Source of the DNA: Paramecium tetraurelia
Lineage: Eukaryota > Ciliophora > Oligohymenophorea > Peniculida > Parameciidae
DNA length: 64,000 nucleotides
Direction: 5' to 3'
Assembly (NCBI RefSeq): GCF_000165425.1
Contig: NW_001799288.1
Location: 753,034-817,033, forward strand
Shown: positions 35,010 through 46,970 of the stretch, piece after piece
Layout of the letters: each line of letters opens with the position of its first letter
Numbering within the stretch: the stretch's first letter is position 1
Made by a program: the position numbers and the translations under genes
The notes under the pieces: generated by a model
The model's input: the letters and a program-made list of their open reading frames with translations, nothing else
What the model was told of the DNA's origin: nothing
The model's database searches: none

Positions 35010-36590
35010 ATGGCATCTTTAAGTGAAGAAAAAGATCTAATTGGATCCATTTTAAATGGTATTAATAATTAATTAATCCCAGATGATGAAATTTCATTAA
35101 TCTCAACTGTGTCTCAGAAGAGGAAACAATTATCACTCAAATCAAAAGAATTTAATCCTGAGTAAGTCATCAACTAGGATTCTTTCCCCACTTCGAATTC
35201 TAGCATAATTTCAACGGGATCAGCATCATTCTAGAAATGGCAAATATTTTTTCATACAAAAATCTATATAGAAATGTATTTATTTATATAGATAATCCTT
35301 TTACAGACAATCTTAATTATCTAATCCTTTAAATCAAACATCAGATTAGGAATTCTTTGGTTCAGCTGACAAATTTTAATGTATAAAAATTTATTATATC
35401 TAGCAGCAATTGATTGTGGAGAGAAACTCTAGTTGAAATAAAAAGTCAAAAAGTATCTCAAGGAATAGGCAAAGGAAAGTTAACATAAATAATTTTAGTT
35501 AAACAGCTTTCAAATTCTTGATGGAAATTTGTTACTTAGCTAAAAGGATCTAGTAAATATAATTATTAAAAGTTCACAGGAACAAATATGTGGTAATCAA
35601 TTGGTTAATAGAAAATTATAAAATGTGTTGGATAATAATGATCAAAATCAAAAATAAATCATTTTCTGTTAAATTGAGAAAGATTGTGTAAAAGCATCTA
35701 AAGATATGTTTGGTAACTATACAGTGCAAAAGATATTTGATGTTGCAGATTATGAATAAAAATATAAATTGTATTCTCTTTTGATTTGTCACTTCTTGGA
35801 ATTATCAAAAAATTAATATGCTTGTAGAGTTGTTTCGAAGATGATCTAATTCGTCAAGTAACCATTTATCTATTCTAAGAGATTCTCATGAACTAATTGA
35901 GTCATTAATTAAAACACTTTATCCGCTTATAAATTAACTTTTAAATGATGTAAATGGCAATTATGTATTGCTTTAATGCTTTGAGATATTAGACAAATCT
36001 ACATTATTTTTCATAATTCCCTTAATTGAAGAATCTGTAATTCATGTTATAATTTTAGATTGCCACTCTCTCGAAGTCGACTTATGGTTGTAGATTAATT
36101 CAAAAGGTTTTAGAACTTTACCCTTTAGAAATAACCTAAAGAATTCTAGATCTATTAATTTCTTTCTCCTATTAATTATGCAATTAGGAATTCGGAAACT
36201 ATATAATCTAATTCCTTCTTAAATGTGGACCATAGAAGGAAAAATCTTAAATTTGCTAAACTATTAAGGAAAATTTCGAATAATTAAGTTGTAATAAGTT
36301 TGGTAGCAATACAGTTGAAAAGTATCTTGATCTTCTGGGTCCTTCTTAAATTATTAAGAACTTATGTAAAATATCAAATGACCAGTACTTTATTAATTAA
36401 TGTTAGATTCGTATTTTATAACTTATCCATCCATCCTTTTGGAAATTATGTTATGAAAAAAGTTCTAATAAGTGAAGACCCATCAGTTCATTATTTAAAA
36501 TCACTATTCAAACAGCATCCAGATCTTATATTATAATTAAAAAACTCTGAATTCGGATAAAGAGTTGCTTAAATTTTGGATACTTTATGA
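35010..36590 (+). CDS. Pumilio/PUF-family RNA-binding protein (486 aa)
   Basis: PUF proteins bind 3' UTR motifs, one base per helical repeat, and repress or localise mRNAs. Five introns (31, 23, 22, 22, 22 bases) give 487 codons. Repeats carry the usual pattern: SKDMFGNYTVQKIFDVA, SKNQYACRVVSKMI, LNDVNGNYVLLQCFEIL, SKSTYGCRLIQKVLEL, CNQEFGNYIIQFLLKC, CNKFGSNTVEKYLDLL and IHPFGNYVMKKVLI, so at least seven are visible. Base-reading pairs such as N-Y-Q and C-R-Q are as in yeast and animal PUFs. The N-terminal 130 residues are Ser/Gln-rich and disordered. Confidence 0.88.
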
Positions 36591-37081
36591 GCGCCTATAA
36601 CTTGTAGTAGAGACTTGCTTATGAGTTTTAATCTATACAAAATAAATAAATATTAAATATAAAATTCTAATTTTCATGACATTTTATTATATAGGTTTTT
36701 ATTTAATTTTAATACAATTTATTTTGTCCTTTAATATCACCCAAAGAATTCCATTTTCTTAGTAAATTCCCAATATGAAAAAATTTTTATTATCATTGAT
36801 GATATGGATAGAATACAATTGACAGAACTTACTTGATGTAATTACTTTTGCCATTTGATATCTTTAACTATACCTTTTACCCATTTAAAATTAAGCAAAG
36901 AAATATAGAATTTTATATAGAGTTTTCTCTGAAACAATAACTTCTATAAATGATTATAAACTCTATAATAAATATATTTTGTAAAGTTAGGATTAGTTTT
37001 TAATGTTAATAGAACAGTTGAAATTCATACAACAATTTGATACTAATATTAATACATATATAAGTCATTAAAAATAATGTC
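36591..37081. other. Intergenic between convergent genes
   Basis: 491 AT-rich bases between the PUF stop and the DAHP synthase stop. No gene or structured element recognised. Confidence 0.5.
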
Positions 37082-38294
37082 TCATTATTTATTCCTTAAT
37101 TTTTTAAGAAGAGTATTAACAAAAATTATAATTTTTCTAGTTTGTCTGAAATTCAATCTAGGATCACAGGCAGTAGTGTATTTTTTAGGATTGATATCTT
37201 CATCATTTTCTATACATTCAGTCACATCATAAGGTGTGCATTCTAAATGTAATCCTGCAGGAACTTCATTCTATTGTTCCATTATGGTAAAAAATTGCTA
37301 GATTTCATACATAATGTCTTCTATTTTTCTGATTTTACATCCACTTTTATCCTAATTGTTTCCATGCATAGGATCCAGAAAGAATGAAATATTCAATTTT
37401 TCCTCTTACTTCCAATTAATAATATCCTTCAATTTATCTAACTTATTCTTTCCTAATCTAATTATAGCAAATGACCTTCCATCTTCATTTTTTGGATTAA
37501 TCAACTTAAACACATTAATAAACTCTGTTTTATTAATTGTTTATCCAATCTATATAGATTTTAGGAATTACCTTAATTCCGACAGGATTGTAAATGCCCC
37601 TAATAAAATTTGAATGAGCATGATCATGCAATCTTGTCCTATCTCCTATCCATGGAAAATGAGTATTCGACAAATAATACTACTAGTCTTCATTTTATTT
37701 CACAAAAGCTGATTCATATCCAAGATGTAAACATTCATGCGATACCCAAATTTATTACCCCTCATACTGCTTTAGACTCTCTAATCCCTTTTTGGTGTAG
37801 TGTGCACCCAATAATAAACGTGAGGGATCAGGCTCTCTCTCATCTCTGCTCAATGAATTAATTAAATCACCCCTATAATTTAAAGTGCCATCCTTCTCTA
37901 GTAATTATGATCGTGGTTTTGCAAATTATCCACAAGTCCTTCCAATGACTATTGCATCCAAGATCTAGCCCATTCGCTATGATTATTTTTATTTTATACA
38001 TCATAAAAACTAAACTTCTCTTTCCAATGTTCTTCAGTACATTCATCAAATACTTCTGCACAATCTCCCAACTACAGGACAAATTTCTCACCTTTACTAA
38101 CCTTAATCATTTAAGTTTTAAAAGCATTTATATCTTCAAAATTTAGGATTTCTGGAAGTTTTTTTATTTTTTGAAGAGTATCTTAACTAATTTCTAAAAT
38201 ATCATTACTATAGTTGAACATCTGAATATATCGGTAATTAAACAGCCGAATAATTTTTCCAACTATCTAAACTCCATTCTTTGTCTTAATTCAT
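37082..38294 (-). CDS. Type II DAHP synthase (shikimate pathway)
   Basis: Condenses phosphoenolpyruvate and erythrose 4-phosphate, the first step to aromatic amino acids. Three introns (22, 23, 22 bases) give 381 residues. The start WSLDSWKNYSAVQLP is the type II signature. Then come FVLQLGDCAEVFDE, GQFAKPRS, GTLNYRGDLINSL, WVSHECLHLGYESAF, WIGDRTRLHDHAHSNFIRGI, NPVGIK, DPMHGNNQDKSG, GLHLECTPYDVTEC and YTTACDPRLNFRQ. The four metal ligands of the family (Cys in GDCAE, His in DPMHGN, Glu in HLE, Asp in CDPRLN) are all present. Type II enzymes are typical of plants and many bacteria, and at about 450 residues are usually somewhat longer. Its introns and code show it is a resident gene, not contamination. 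Confidence 0.92.
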
Positions 38295-38583
38295 AAATAA
38301 ATTTTAATTTTGGTTCACAAACAATCACATTTACATAAATATTATATAACTCAATATTCTTTTACTTTTAGATTGAATAACATTAAAGAAACTCTATATT
38401 CTTAAAATTTTTCGAATATAAAAACCATTAGAATTGTCTCCACACATAATATCAATTTATGATTAATGGATTAAAAGATTAAATCACTGTTTCAAGGGTC
38501 TTATACACCTTTAAGAAATTACAAAAGAATTTTAGTTCTATATATAGAATTATTATTTTACATTTATTATTAAAACTATGAAG

Positions 38584-39378
38584 AATTACAATTTTATGTA
38601 TTCGTTAAATAAATTCATTTTAAACTTATTATTACCAATTATGCTTTACTTAATAAATATCTCTAAATGATTAACTACGATCTATGAATACCTATAGCTA
38701 CATAGCTTAATAAGCAAAAAAGAATACAGATTGTTCAATGAATATGTAAATTTCTATATAACAAAAATTACAAAATAAATATCTAAGATATTTAATAATT
38801 TTAACATAAGAAAGACACTAAAGATTTCACATATAAAAATACAAATAGTTAAGATACACGAAAAATTAAAATACGTTACTTTATAAATAAGATAACGAAA
38901 CAACAAGGATTACAAGTTAAAGTTATAATTGAGAAAGCAGTCTTTTACTAATTATTTAATATTTAGATTTATGAAATAATTTAACCAACATTAGACTGAA
39001 ACTTCGACTAATATAGGAAGAGGCAATATAAAAATAAACTTAGATGTTTGATTCTCAATTACAATAACAAGAACCAATTTATCACCAAATATAAATAATA
39101 AAATCAGAGTTCTACCAACACTCATGAGAACTCCAAACTTAGTTCACAAGCAAAAGAAATTAAATATATTAATATCAAAATAGTAAATAAAAAGTGGTTA
39201 CTTTTTAAGAATAAGCTACATGACCAACTCCCTCTCTCTGAGATGCCTGATTTTGATATTAAATCAAAGATTAGACTTAAATTTTTTGTAAATTTGTTAA
39301 TAAATATAGAATTATTGAATTTAATTTTTAATTATTAATATTAAGAATATCATAATATGTATTGAATATATTTATTCA
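38584..39378 (+). pseudogene. Possible remnant of a plus-strand gene
   Basis: Coding-like pieces in different frames: one of about 80 codons from ATG at about 38692 (MNTYSYIAQQAKKNTDC), another of over 120 codons ending near 39378 with KKWLLFKNKLHDQLPLSEMP and FDIKSKIRLKFFVNLLINIE. The last part vaguely recalls the entry to the first membrane segment of ciliate cyclic-nucleotide-gated-like potassium channels, but no pore follows. I could not join the pieces by splicing. Decayed gene copy is the best guess; chance open frames are the alternative. Confidence 0.25.
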
Positions 39379-39560
39379 TATTATCTATAGAGATGATACT
39401 ACGTATTAAGAAATTAAAATATTAGATTATATTTTACTAAATATCCTATGGTTTTCTCCCTTGGATAGGCTTATACTAAAAGATTGATTAGAGTCAATTA
39501 AGATTGAATATTAATTTTAGATGCGATATTATTTGATTGGATGATTTAACTAAATACTAC

Positions 39561-40144
39561 TCATTATATATAATATAATTGATCCAATCCTCTTCCATAT
39601 TCATCCCAATCTAATCCATAACCAATAATAAACTTATCTTCTATTTCTGTGCATAGATAATCAGGCTAGATATTTATTTTTTATTTTCCTAATATTTAAT
39701 ATTCATTTTACCAGTCTTAAGAAAACAAGCACATAGTTTAACACTTGCAGGCTCTAACTTTTTCATCTCCTCTATGACTGCTGTTATAGTCAATCCTGTT
39801 TCAATTATATCCTCAATAATTATAACGTGACGACCTTTGATATCATTTTTCAATCCACTTAAAGCCTTCACAATTCCAGTTGACTCTTTACCTAGACATT
39901 AAAATCATAATATACCTTCATAACTAGATAATTTAATAAAATCAATTTAAAATTTAAGTTAAGGATCAACAGCTCTAATTAAATCTGCCATAAACATGAA
40001 TGCCCCATTTAAAACTCCAATAAAAATTGGATGTCTTTCTTAATAGTCAGCAGAGATCTAATTTGCAATTTTTACAACCATATGATTGAGTTGTTCTTTG
40101 GAAAAATATAATTAGAGTTCCTTGCCTTTGATAACTAAATTCAT
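39561..40144 (-). CDS. Hypoxanthine(-guanine) phosphoribosyltransferase
   Basis: Purine salvage: attaches hypoxanthine or guanine to PRPP. Introns of 24 and 23 bases give 178 residues. The PRPP-binding motif [14 protein letters not shown] is clear, as are the start of the fold ([20 protein letters not shown]), the flexible-loop SSYEG region and the C-terminal [20 protein letters not shown] that positions the purine. Length and motifs match short bacterial-type/protist HPRT. Cytosolic, as no leader is seen. Confidence 0.93.
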
Positions 40145-40498
40145 AAATTATTTATTTAAATAATATGAAATTTGATAAAAGAATGGAATTCTAAAATATT
40201 TATTTTTAGAATAATTTTCTTCTAAAATTCCTTGTTCTAAGTATTCGATTAATCATATCCAATAAATATCTATTCTTTTAGACTAAACTAAATCTTCTAA
40301 TTTAATAGGTATCATATTATATGCACTTGAATAAATAGAATTGATATTATATAAAGTAATTGCTATAATTTATAATATTTGTTCTAATTTGATTGTTTTA
40401 TTTGAACACAATAAATTAACTAGAGATTGATACGATTAATTCAAAATAGATAAATATTATAAATTATCTTAAGGTATAATAAAAAGAACTAAATGTAA
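40145..40498. other. Intergenic, AT-rich
   Basis: 354 bases between tandem minus-strand genes; nothing recognised. Confidence 0.5.
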
Positions 40499-40997
40499 TC
40501 AAACTACAATTTTATAATGTTCTGCTGAATGATTGCTTCCTCTTGATTTATTTATGTACTAAGATAATGGATATTTGATAGGGGATTTAGATGTAGGCTA
40601 ATTTTCCCCTCTTGAATGTGATATTCTAGCAATGGCATATAATTTATCTGTAGAGACAGAATAGTTAAACTAAAGTTCTTTAATTTTGCTGAGCAATAAA
40701 TGCCTATTAAATTCGTCTGTCATTTACTAAAATGAGTTAATGTCTTACTTGTTATTTAACATTTTATTACAAAGATGTTTTATTTGTTAAGGATTGTTAA
40801 CTAGCAAGATTTGAAACTGCTATTTTTGGACTGGCAACACTATCTAACTAAGCTATTTTGGATAAAACATTGGTGCCTTATTAATGATTGATTTAAGTCT
40901 TTACTATTTTTTGATACTGATGAGGAGACAATCCTAGGAGAGGAGGCTGCTGTAATATTTCTAGCAATATATCTTTAACTTGAACTCTATCTTTCAT
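40499..40997 (-). CDS. Hypothetical protein (158 aa)
   Basis: One 22-base intron; 159 codons from ATG 40997 (MKDRVQVKDILLEILQQPP). Ser/Gln-rich centre (DSVASPKIAVSNLASQQSL) then a short helix (HLLLSKIKELQFNYSVSTDK) and a basic Ser-rich tail (SHSRGENQPTSKSPIKY). No family recognised. The start is the only ATG that gives an intact spliced frame. Confidence 0.55.
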
Positions 40998-41298
40998 TCT
41001 TTTCTACTTTCAAATCCTCATAATTTATCCTATTTATCAATGTATAAATCTTTCCATAATCTAATGGTTATGTTTATAACAAGCATAAAAATTATTCCCA
41101 ACTTTCAGACAAATAGGCTTATTAATTCTATGGATATTGTGCCAGATTTATTCTAAAGAATTAATCAAATAAAGCAAAGAGTGAGTCCATTTTAAATAAT
41201 TTAACGATTAAAAATTACAGAATATAAATCTCTTATGTTTATATTTTAAATAACCCAAAGAGTAATAAAAAATATATTATTATTTCCAAAAATATTGA
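40998..41298. other. Intergenic, AT-rich
   Basis: 301 bases; nothing recognised. Confidence 0.5.
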
Positions 41299-43397
41299 TC
41301 ATTGATGCGGTTGGGATTTAGTCTGAAGTAATTTGCTACTTTGTAATAAGGAGTTTAGTTCTGATTAATTCTATAAAGTTTATGGCTTTTAATTTTGCTA
41401 GTTTTTTTAAGATTATTCTTCGTCTTCCAATTCTTACAGTTTCTTTTTCAGCTAGGAAACAGTACTTATCATATAATCAAATGATATTTTTGATTAATCC
41501 TAGGTAGAACGAGAGGATCTTGATTAAGTTGAATGGTTCAAAGACATATGCAATCCTTATCGATTTTGATAAATCTGAAATATAATTGGATTATACCTTT
41601 TGAGTGGTTGGAGCCTTTTTTGGTTTGGCTTCCTTTTTCATAAATTTATTAAAGAACTAGGGCATGGCTTCTAAGGTAGTCTGATGTGGCTAAGGTGGCG
41701 TATTTAATGCAGTTGATCTTTACTAGGTGTTGGCAGTTTTTGCAACACTGGCTTTGCCACCAACTGTGATTGTTCTTTATTCCATTACTGGAGGCAAGGA
41801 TGAATGAAAGTTTTATGTAAAATTGCTTTTATTGATATCAAGCAAGGTATTTTACAACAGAATATTATTGGCTTATTGATCTTCTACTTTTTTTTTTAAA
41901 TTTTGAGCAGCTGTCTTACTAATGCAATTAGATTGAATATTTATACACTTTTCTTTCAAATTGAGTAAGATTGCAACACTCAGTATACTTGAGATAGCAA
42001 TCCAAACAAACTTAAGTTTTGAGTTGCCTCCAACTGGGATTAAATTTTAATTGTTTGTATTTATCTTCAGATAGCTTTCCCCATACTTTCAGAATCAAAG
42101 CGGGGACACTTTTAAAATTCAATTTGCAATCTTCTTATTCTTCATCTAAATATCGACACAACTCTTAAATTTCAGCATGAACTTAATCAGAAGTCTTCTA
42201 ATTATTTACAAGTTTATATTTCTCAACCAATATTTCCTATTGACTTTAAGTACCAGAAATTTATTAATTCGATTGTTATTCAAAATAATTGGACAATTAA
42301 TAATCTAATTATACTTTTATATCTGAAATACCTTTATGGATAAATTATTTTGATCTAGTCTTAATATGTTAGTTTAACTTGAGTAATTCGCTTTTTTTAT
42401 CATTTTTCAATTTAATCTTTTACAAATCTTCCGGTAGTCTTGTGAATTCATTGCTTACTAATGACTAATAATATAAATAAATTAATGTTACTCTTTCAAA
42501 ACTTTCAATTATCTATTCGAATTATAATTAGTAGAGTTCTTATGAAAATAAATCACAATTTGAACAAACGCTTTCTAATTAATACAATAATTCTTCAATT
42601 TGTCCTTCACTATTGTATTTAACGACTTTTTAAACATTCTCTGTTCCTGTAATGACAGGTTCAAGATCTCTCCTTATTATTTTAAAAAGAGGAGAGTCTG
42701 TTCTATGTTTGTCTGGATGTGTTGAAAACTTATCTTTAACTTTGATGCCAGTGCAAAACATCAACCAAATTCTATTCTCTTGATCTACTTTGAAGTATAA
42801 CACCATTCTAATAATTTATATGTTTCCTCCTGAGACTTCTTGTACATGCTTGACAATATTCACACATAATTATTCTAAGTCAGAACTTAATAATGGTGAA
42901 CTTATAGAATCTGAAACAGATAAGTATTCAGGACCATCAAAAGTACTAACTCTTTCATACAATGGTTTTTTTAAATCATTCATGTTGTTGATGTTTGTTT
43001 TCCTATTAATTAAGCAGAATTGAGGAGACCATGTTACCTTAATCATTGAATTGTGATCACTCTTTGGATATATAAATCTAAAAATATCAGCTGAAATTTC
43101 TACTTCTGAAGGATTGAATTTAGTTCCTTTTCCCTCTAATATAAGAATTTACCAAAGTTCTCTTTGTCAAAATATTCGAAGTTGATTATTTCTTATTATT
43201 TTGATTGAGCCTAAAAAGTTGTTAATCAATATTACTTGACTAGTTAATAGAACAGCAACGGTATTATCTTATAAAAATGCTTACTCAACTTGTTCAATAA
43301 ACACTCTTTCCTTTGTTTTCCTTATGATTTGACCATTCTAAGCAGTAAAATACCCTATTGTATAGATTGTTGATTACTAAAGTAAGGTTGTGCCCAT
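41299..43397 (-). CDS. Conserved-looking protein of unknown function (668 aa)
   Basis: Introns of 25, 17, 28 and 22 bases give 669 codons from ATG 43397. The first 300 residues look like a folded globular domain: YTIGYFTAQNGQIIRKTKER, FNPSEVEISADIFRFIYPKS, VTWSPQFCLINRKTN, VQEVSGGNIQIIRMVLYFKV and ENRIWLMFCTGIKVKD. A helical middle follows with Cys pairs (VCSNCDLF; CLDCYLKYTECC), then a Pro/Thr/Gln-rich linker and a short coiled coil (SQLKKKLQELEDEEQSQ). I cannot name the family. Open, coding-like sequence continues upstream in the same frame (KEPKFWSQLQRSL), so a further 5' exon is likely. The second intron (43136-43152) is 17 bases. Confidence 0.7.
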
Positions 43398-43696
43398 CTG
43401 TATATGACAGTGTCTGCTAGAAAGACTCCGTTACAACTGTGACCAGAATTTGGGTTCTTTTTCCAAAGATGGAAGAAGAGCCACTCAGTACAAGTTCCAA
43501 GTTTCATAACTTTATTTAATAATAATTATTAGTCAATATAAATTATATTGTTAACATATTATTTTTATTGTTCAAAGTATATTGAGTTGAATGATAGATT
43601 TGATAATTTATAAAATATATCATAAAAATAAGTTTTACTTTAGTTCTTCTTACAACTAATTTTGGAATGTTTCATTCTATTTGATAAATACATCTA

Positions 43697-45105
43697 TCAT
43701 CTTACTTAGACTGCACATTTAAATTAACTAAACTTTGAACTACTGATGGCTAATCTTTGTATTCGATTGAATGCTGCTGGGGTTTAATAGTAGTCATCAC
43801 TAAATATATCAAATTCACTTCTACTTATATACTTTTGAAGGAGTCTGATCTAACTATTGCATTGAAAACATTTGTCTTGATTCTATTTGGACTGGTTGCA
43901 CATTATTCAAATTTTTGTTCTCCTTATCCTTCTCTTTTTCGATTTCTTTCATTTGATTTTTCTTATATATCAAATATTTTCTATGCATTCTATTTCTTCT
44001 CGGATGTTTGCTAATATACTTGCTTCTGATTTCAAACTTCATATATTCTTAATATACATTATTATTCAAATTGCTTCGAGTTCTGAGGGATGTGTTTTGA
44101 CTTGGTTTTATTGCTGGCTCATCAATCTCATCTTCCTCATCATCTGTGTCTGTGATCAAGCTTACATACTTTTTATTTAAAAATATTATTTCAATTGCTT
44201 TCCTTTCATAAGGGTTCACAAATTAATCTAAAAAAGTATGCCTACCTTCTTTAATTCAAATTTAAAACCCTTTTTATTAAAATTGTTATCTTATTTTCTA
44301 TAACTTTTCTCTAAATTCACTCATTCTCTTCTTCATTCCAGAGTTCCAATGATTCTTTATTGCATTATCAGTTCTTCCTTCTAAATGCTTAGCAATTTCT
44401 GCCCATTCATTACTAATAGCTTCATGATACAAATATAAAATCCATTCTTCCTCATATTCCCAAGGTGACTTTTTTATCAAAGGATTCAAATGATTATGCC
44501 AACTATATTACTCAGCATTGCATACCGTTCCCTACATTGTTTTCCAATTCTACCTTATAACTTAGATGCTATAAATGTCCATTTATGTGGCCCATATTAT
44601 TCAACTAATTGCATAACCTAAGCATCCTCATAATCACTCCATGGTTCTAGATCTAAAAAATCATGTACTTTTTTTAATTTTTTCAACCTTTTTTCTCATT
44701 CAAAATTATAATTATTTGCAATATATTTATAAAATTAACGATTATAAAATTCATTGTTATCAATAAAATCTAATACATTTAATAAAATCATTTTATCCTT
44801 TTTTTCTAAACCTATAACTCTTTTCCATCCTTACTTATCTAGTTTTAGTTATTCAATTACAAAATATGGTTTAATTATTTGTTAAAAATACGATAAATAA
44901 TTCATAAATTCGTTTTTTAATAACTTGGTACCATGCTTAGACAATAAGTTTATTTGAAATCTTAAGATTCCTATTTCAAAATACAAACTAAACGAATATA
45001 TCTTTATGAAATAATTGCAGAAATTATTATTGTTCCAGAACAAATTCCTTTTACTAAAATTATTCTGATATACTCAGCTATTTGAGTTAGAAGACAGTGA
45101 TTCAT
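43697..45105 (-). pseudogene. Myb-domain protein, interrupted by two in-frame TGAs
   Basis: Two Myb repeats are plain: PWSDYEDAQVMQLVEQYGPH with KWTFIASKLQGRIGKQCRER, and SPWEYEEEWILYLYHEAISN with EWAEIAKHLEGRTDNAIKNH, the R2R3 DNA-binding pattern. With introns of 20, 23 and 25 bases the frame is continuous for 447 codons and coding-like from a helical N-terminus (QINLLSKHGTKLLKNEFMNY) to the tail (TPAAFNRIQRLAISSSKFS). But TGA stands in frame at 44696-44698, just before the Myb repeats, and at 44256-44258, just after. I found no canonical intron that removes either. It may be a recent pseudogene, use readthrough, or contain sequencing errors. A working gene would be a transcription factor or telomere binder. 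Confidence 0.6.
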
Positions 45106-45273
45106 CAATTGAAATACAACTCATACGTTTTAGAACATTAATGTGAACTCTTATATGAAGATATAATGGCTATTTTTAATTCATTCTATGAATTATCTCA
45201 GAACTATCTATGTGAATTCGTATAGATTTTTAATTTATTCTTTTAATAAAATATCAATTCTCATTTATGACTT

Positions 45274-45468
45274 TCAATCATTTTCATCTTAAGAATGAGT
45301 TTCTCCTTTTTCTTAAGAAAAAGTAAATAGTATAGGTTGAAGAACTATTTTGAAACCACTCCTATTCTTGAAGAATTCCATTTTATCAATCTCTAATAAT
45401 TATTATTCGAAGGAAGGATTATGGTCATTTAACTACACTTGTCTGCCTGTTTGTATATGGCATCCCAT
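45274..45468 (-). CDS. Possible small protein or 5' exon (64 aa)
   Basis: Open frame MGCHIQTGRQVQLNDHN... to HSQDEND, then TGA. Codon style looks real and MGC could be a lipidation start. It lies 170 bases upstream of the Myb locus on the same strand and could be an exon of it, but I found no splice that joins them. An 8-base inverted repeat (45288-45295 and 45310-45317) falls inside. Confidence 0.3.
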
Positions 45469-45638
45469 TAATAAATTTAATTATTTTAAGTTTCAATCTT
45501 TTCGAATTTGGAAATCATTACACAACCAAATTAATCAAAGGATACAAATGAAATCAAATGAATTATTCATATTTCTTTATATATAGTTATTTTTGGCTCT
45601 AATAATTTTAATGTTAATTTTATTATTTAATTGTCGTT

Positions 45639-46499
45639 ATGAGTTGCGATGACAATTAGCTCGATGCATCCAGCATATCTATTATTAAAAAATTCCTAAA
45701 TTCAGAACTTCTTGATGAATCTGATTTTGAATTAGAACAAACTAATCAAAAGAACAAAAAACCTTAATAGTTCAACCTAAATTAAATGCTTGAATAAAGG
45801 AAAGGGAAAAACTGTTAAATAAAAGAATATGAATCCTAAGAAAATAGAGACCTAAATTATCTGATTGGTGAATTAAGATTAGAGTAACAGAATTTTTAGG
45901 CCGAATTAGAACATATACAACGCTAATTTATCTAAGAAATAAACTTTGTAATGCAAAAGGTTTTTGATTAGAATAAGTTGTATTATAAACAATAAGAATA
46001 TCAATTGAATTTAATCCAATAGAAGAGACAAAAATTATCAGTTTAATCTCCTTAACAATCACATTCATTTTTGTATCAAATGAACCCAAATTTATAGTAA
46101 TACTAGAAATTTAATAAAGAAATTAAAAATAGTTTAGTAAAATTATTACACAATATTAAAACAGCAAAAATCTATTAAGAAACTTTTACTCTGTAAGATT
46201 AATAGTATGATTCCCAAACCTCAAGATCTCCTCTCGCTTAATTAAACAAACTCTTCTCTAGATAAGGGTCCCTTGAAAAAAAATAACCATTTACTAACAG
46301 AATCACCAATTCGAATATGAAACTTAATTTAGTGATGCCAATGAAAAGAGACACACAATCCTTTTGGAATCAACCAAGTGAAAGAAAATGTAGTATGACT
46401 TCCAAATTAAGTTCGAGTCCATATGAGAAAAGAGATAAATGCTAAGTCCAACAAGCTTTATACAAATAGTCTTCAGATTTCTTAAAATTTAGATGCTGA
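45639..46499 (+). CDS. Coiled-coil protein (286 aa)
   Basis: Single exon of 287 codons. Residues 60-150 form a Gln/Glu-rich coiled coil (NRDLNYLIGELRLEQQNFQ; LYYKQQEYQLNLIQQKRQK), with basic, Ser/Pro-rich ends (SQTSRSPLAQLNKLFSRQGS; SMTSKLSSSPYEKRDKCQ). There is no known domain. Such proteins are often cytoskeletal or basal-body components in ciliates, but that is only a general expectation. Confidence 0.65.
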
Positions 46500-46808
46500 T
46501 ATTGAATCATAATTTTACTATTATATTTTTATTAAGATTAGTCAAGATAATTTTGACTTTAATATCATATAAAATTTACAATTAAAATGCAATTCAATTT
46601 AACCTAATAGCTCAAATTAAACAATTATTTTACAACAGAAAAGAAAATAGCCTTAGTAGTTATTTTATCTATTTTATTTAAAATACAGAATGGAGTTTTT
46701 TTTGCAAAGTCAATTTTCTGTGTATTAAATTTAAAAATGTATATATGGTATATTATAGACAATGATAATTACATTCACGAAATCATTATTATTTTTAATT
46801 AAATTTGC
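46500..46808. other. Intergenic, AT-rich
   Basis: 309 bases with no recognisable feature. Confidence 0.5.
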
Positions 46809-46970
46809 ATGTAATCAAATAATCCATAAATCAATTCACGCCAAACCTAAATCAAATTACCAACCTAATTAGAAGAATAAAATTTAGGCAGTACTTCTGA
46901 AGTTCCATATGCCATCACAAAGAATCCCATAGTTTAGAGAAGGGAATCAAAAAGGAAAACCAGTGCTTGA
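46809..46970 (+). CDS. Possible micro-protein (53 aa)
   Basis: ATG to TGA, 54 codons: MQSNNPQINSRQTQIKLP, then QLEEQNLGSTSEVPYAITKN and a basic end RRESKRKTSA. Composition is coding-like and unlike the flanking DNA, and the GC content rises here. No introns, no family. The alternative frame is also open, so this is a modest-confidence call. Confidence 0.4.

Noticed and set aside
42790..43023. Plus-strand open frame of 77 codons
   Set aside because: Antisense to the 668-residue minus-strand gene, which has consistent introns.
43887..44180. Hydrophobic plus-strand frame resembling a membrane protein
   Set aside because: Opposite the C-terminal half of the Myb locus; its Phe/Ile content is the mirror of Lys/Asn-rich coding sequence.
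45288..45317. Inverted repeat that could be a terminator hairpin
   Set aside because: Arms are only 8 bases of AT-rich sequence inside a possible coding frame; eukaryotic context.
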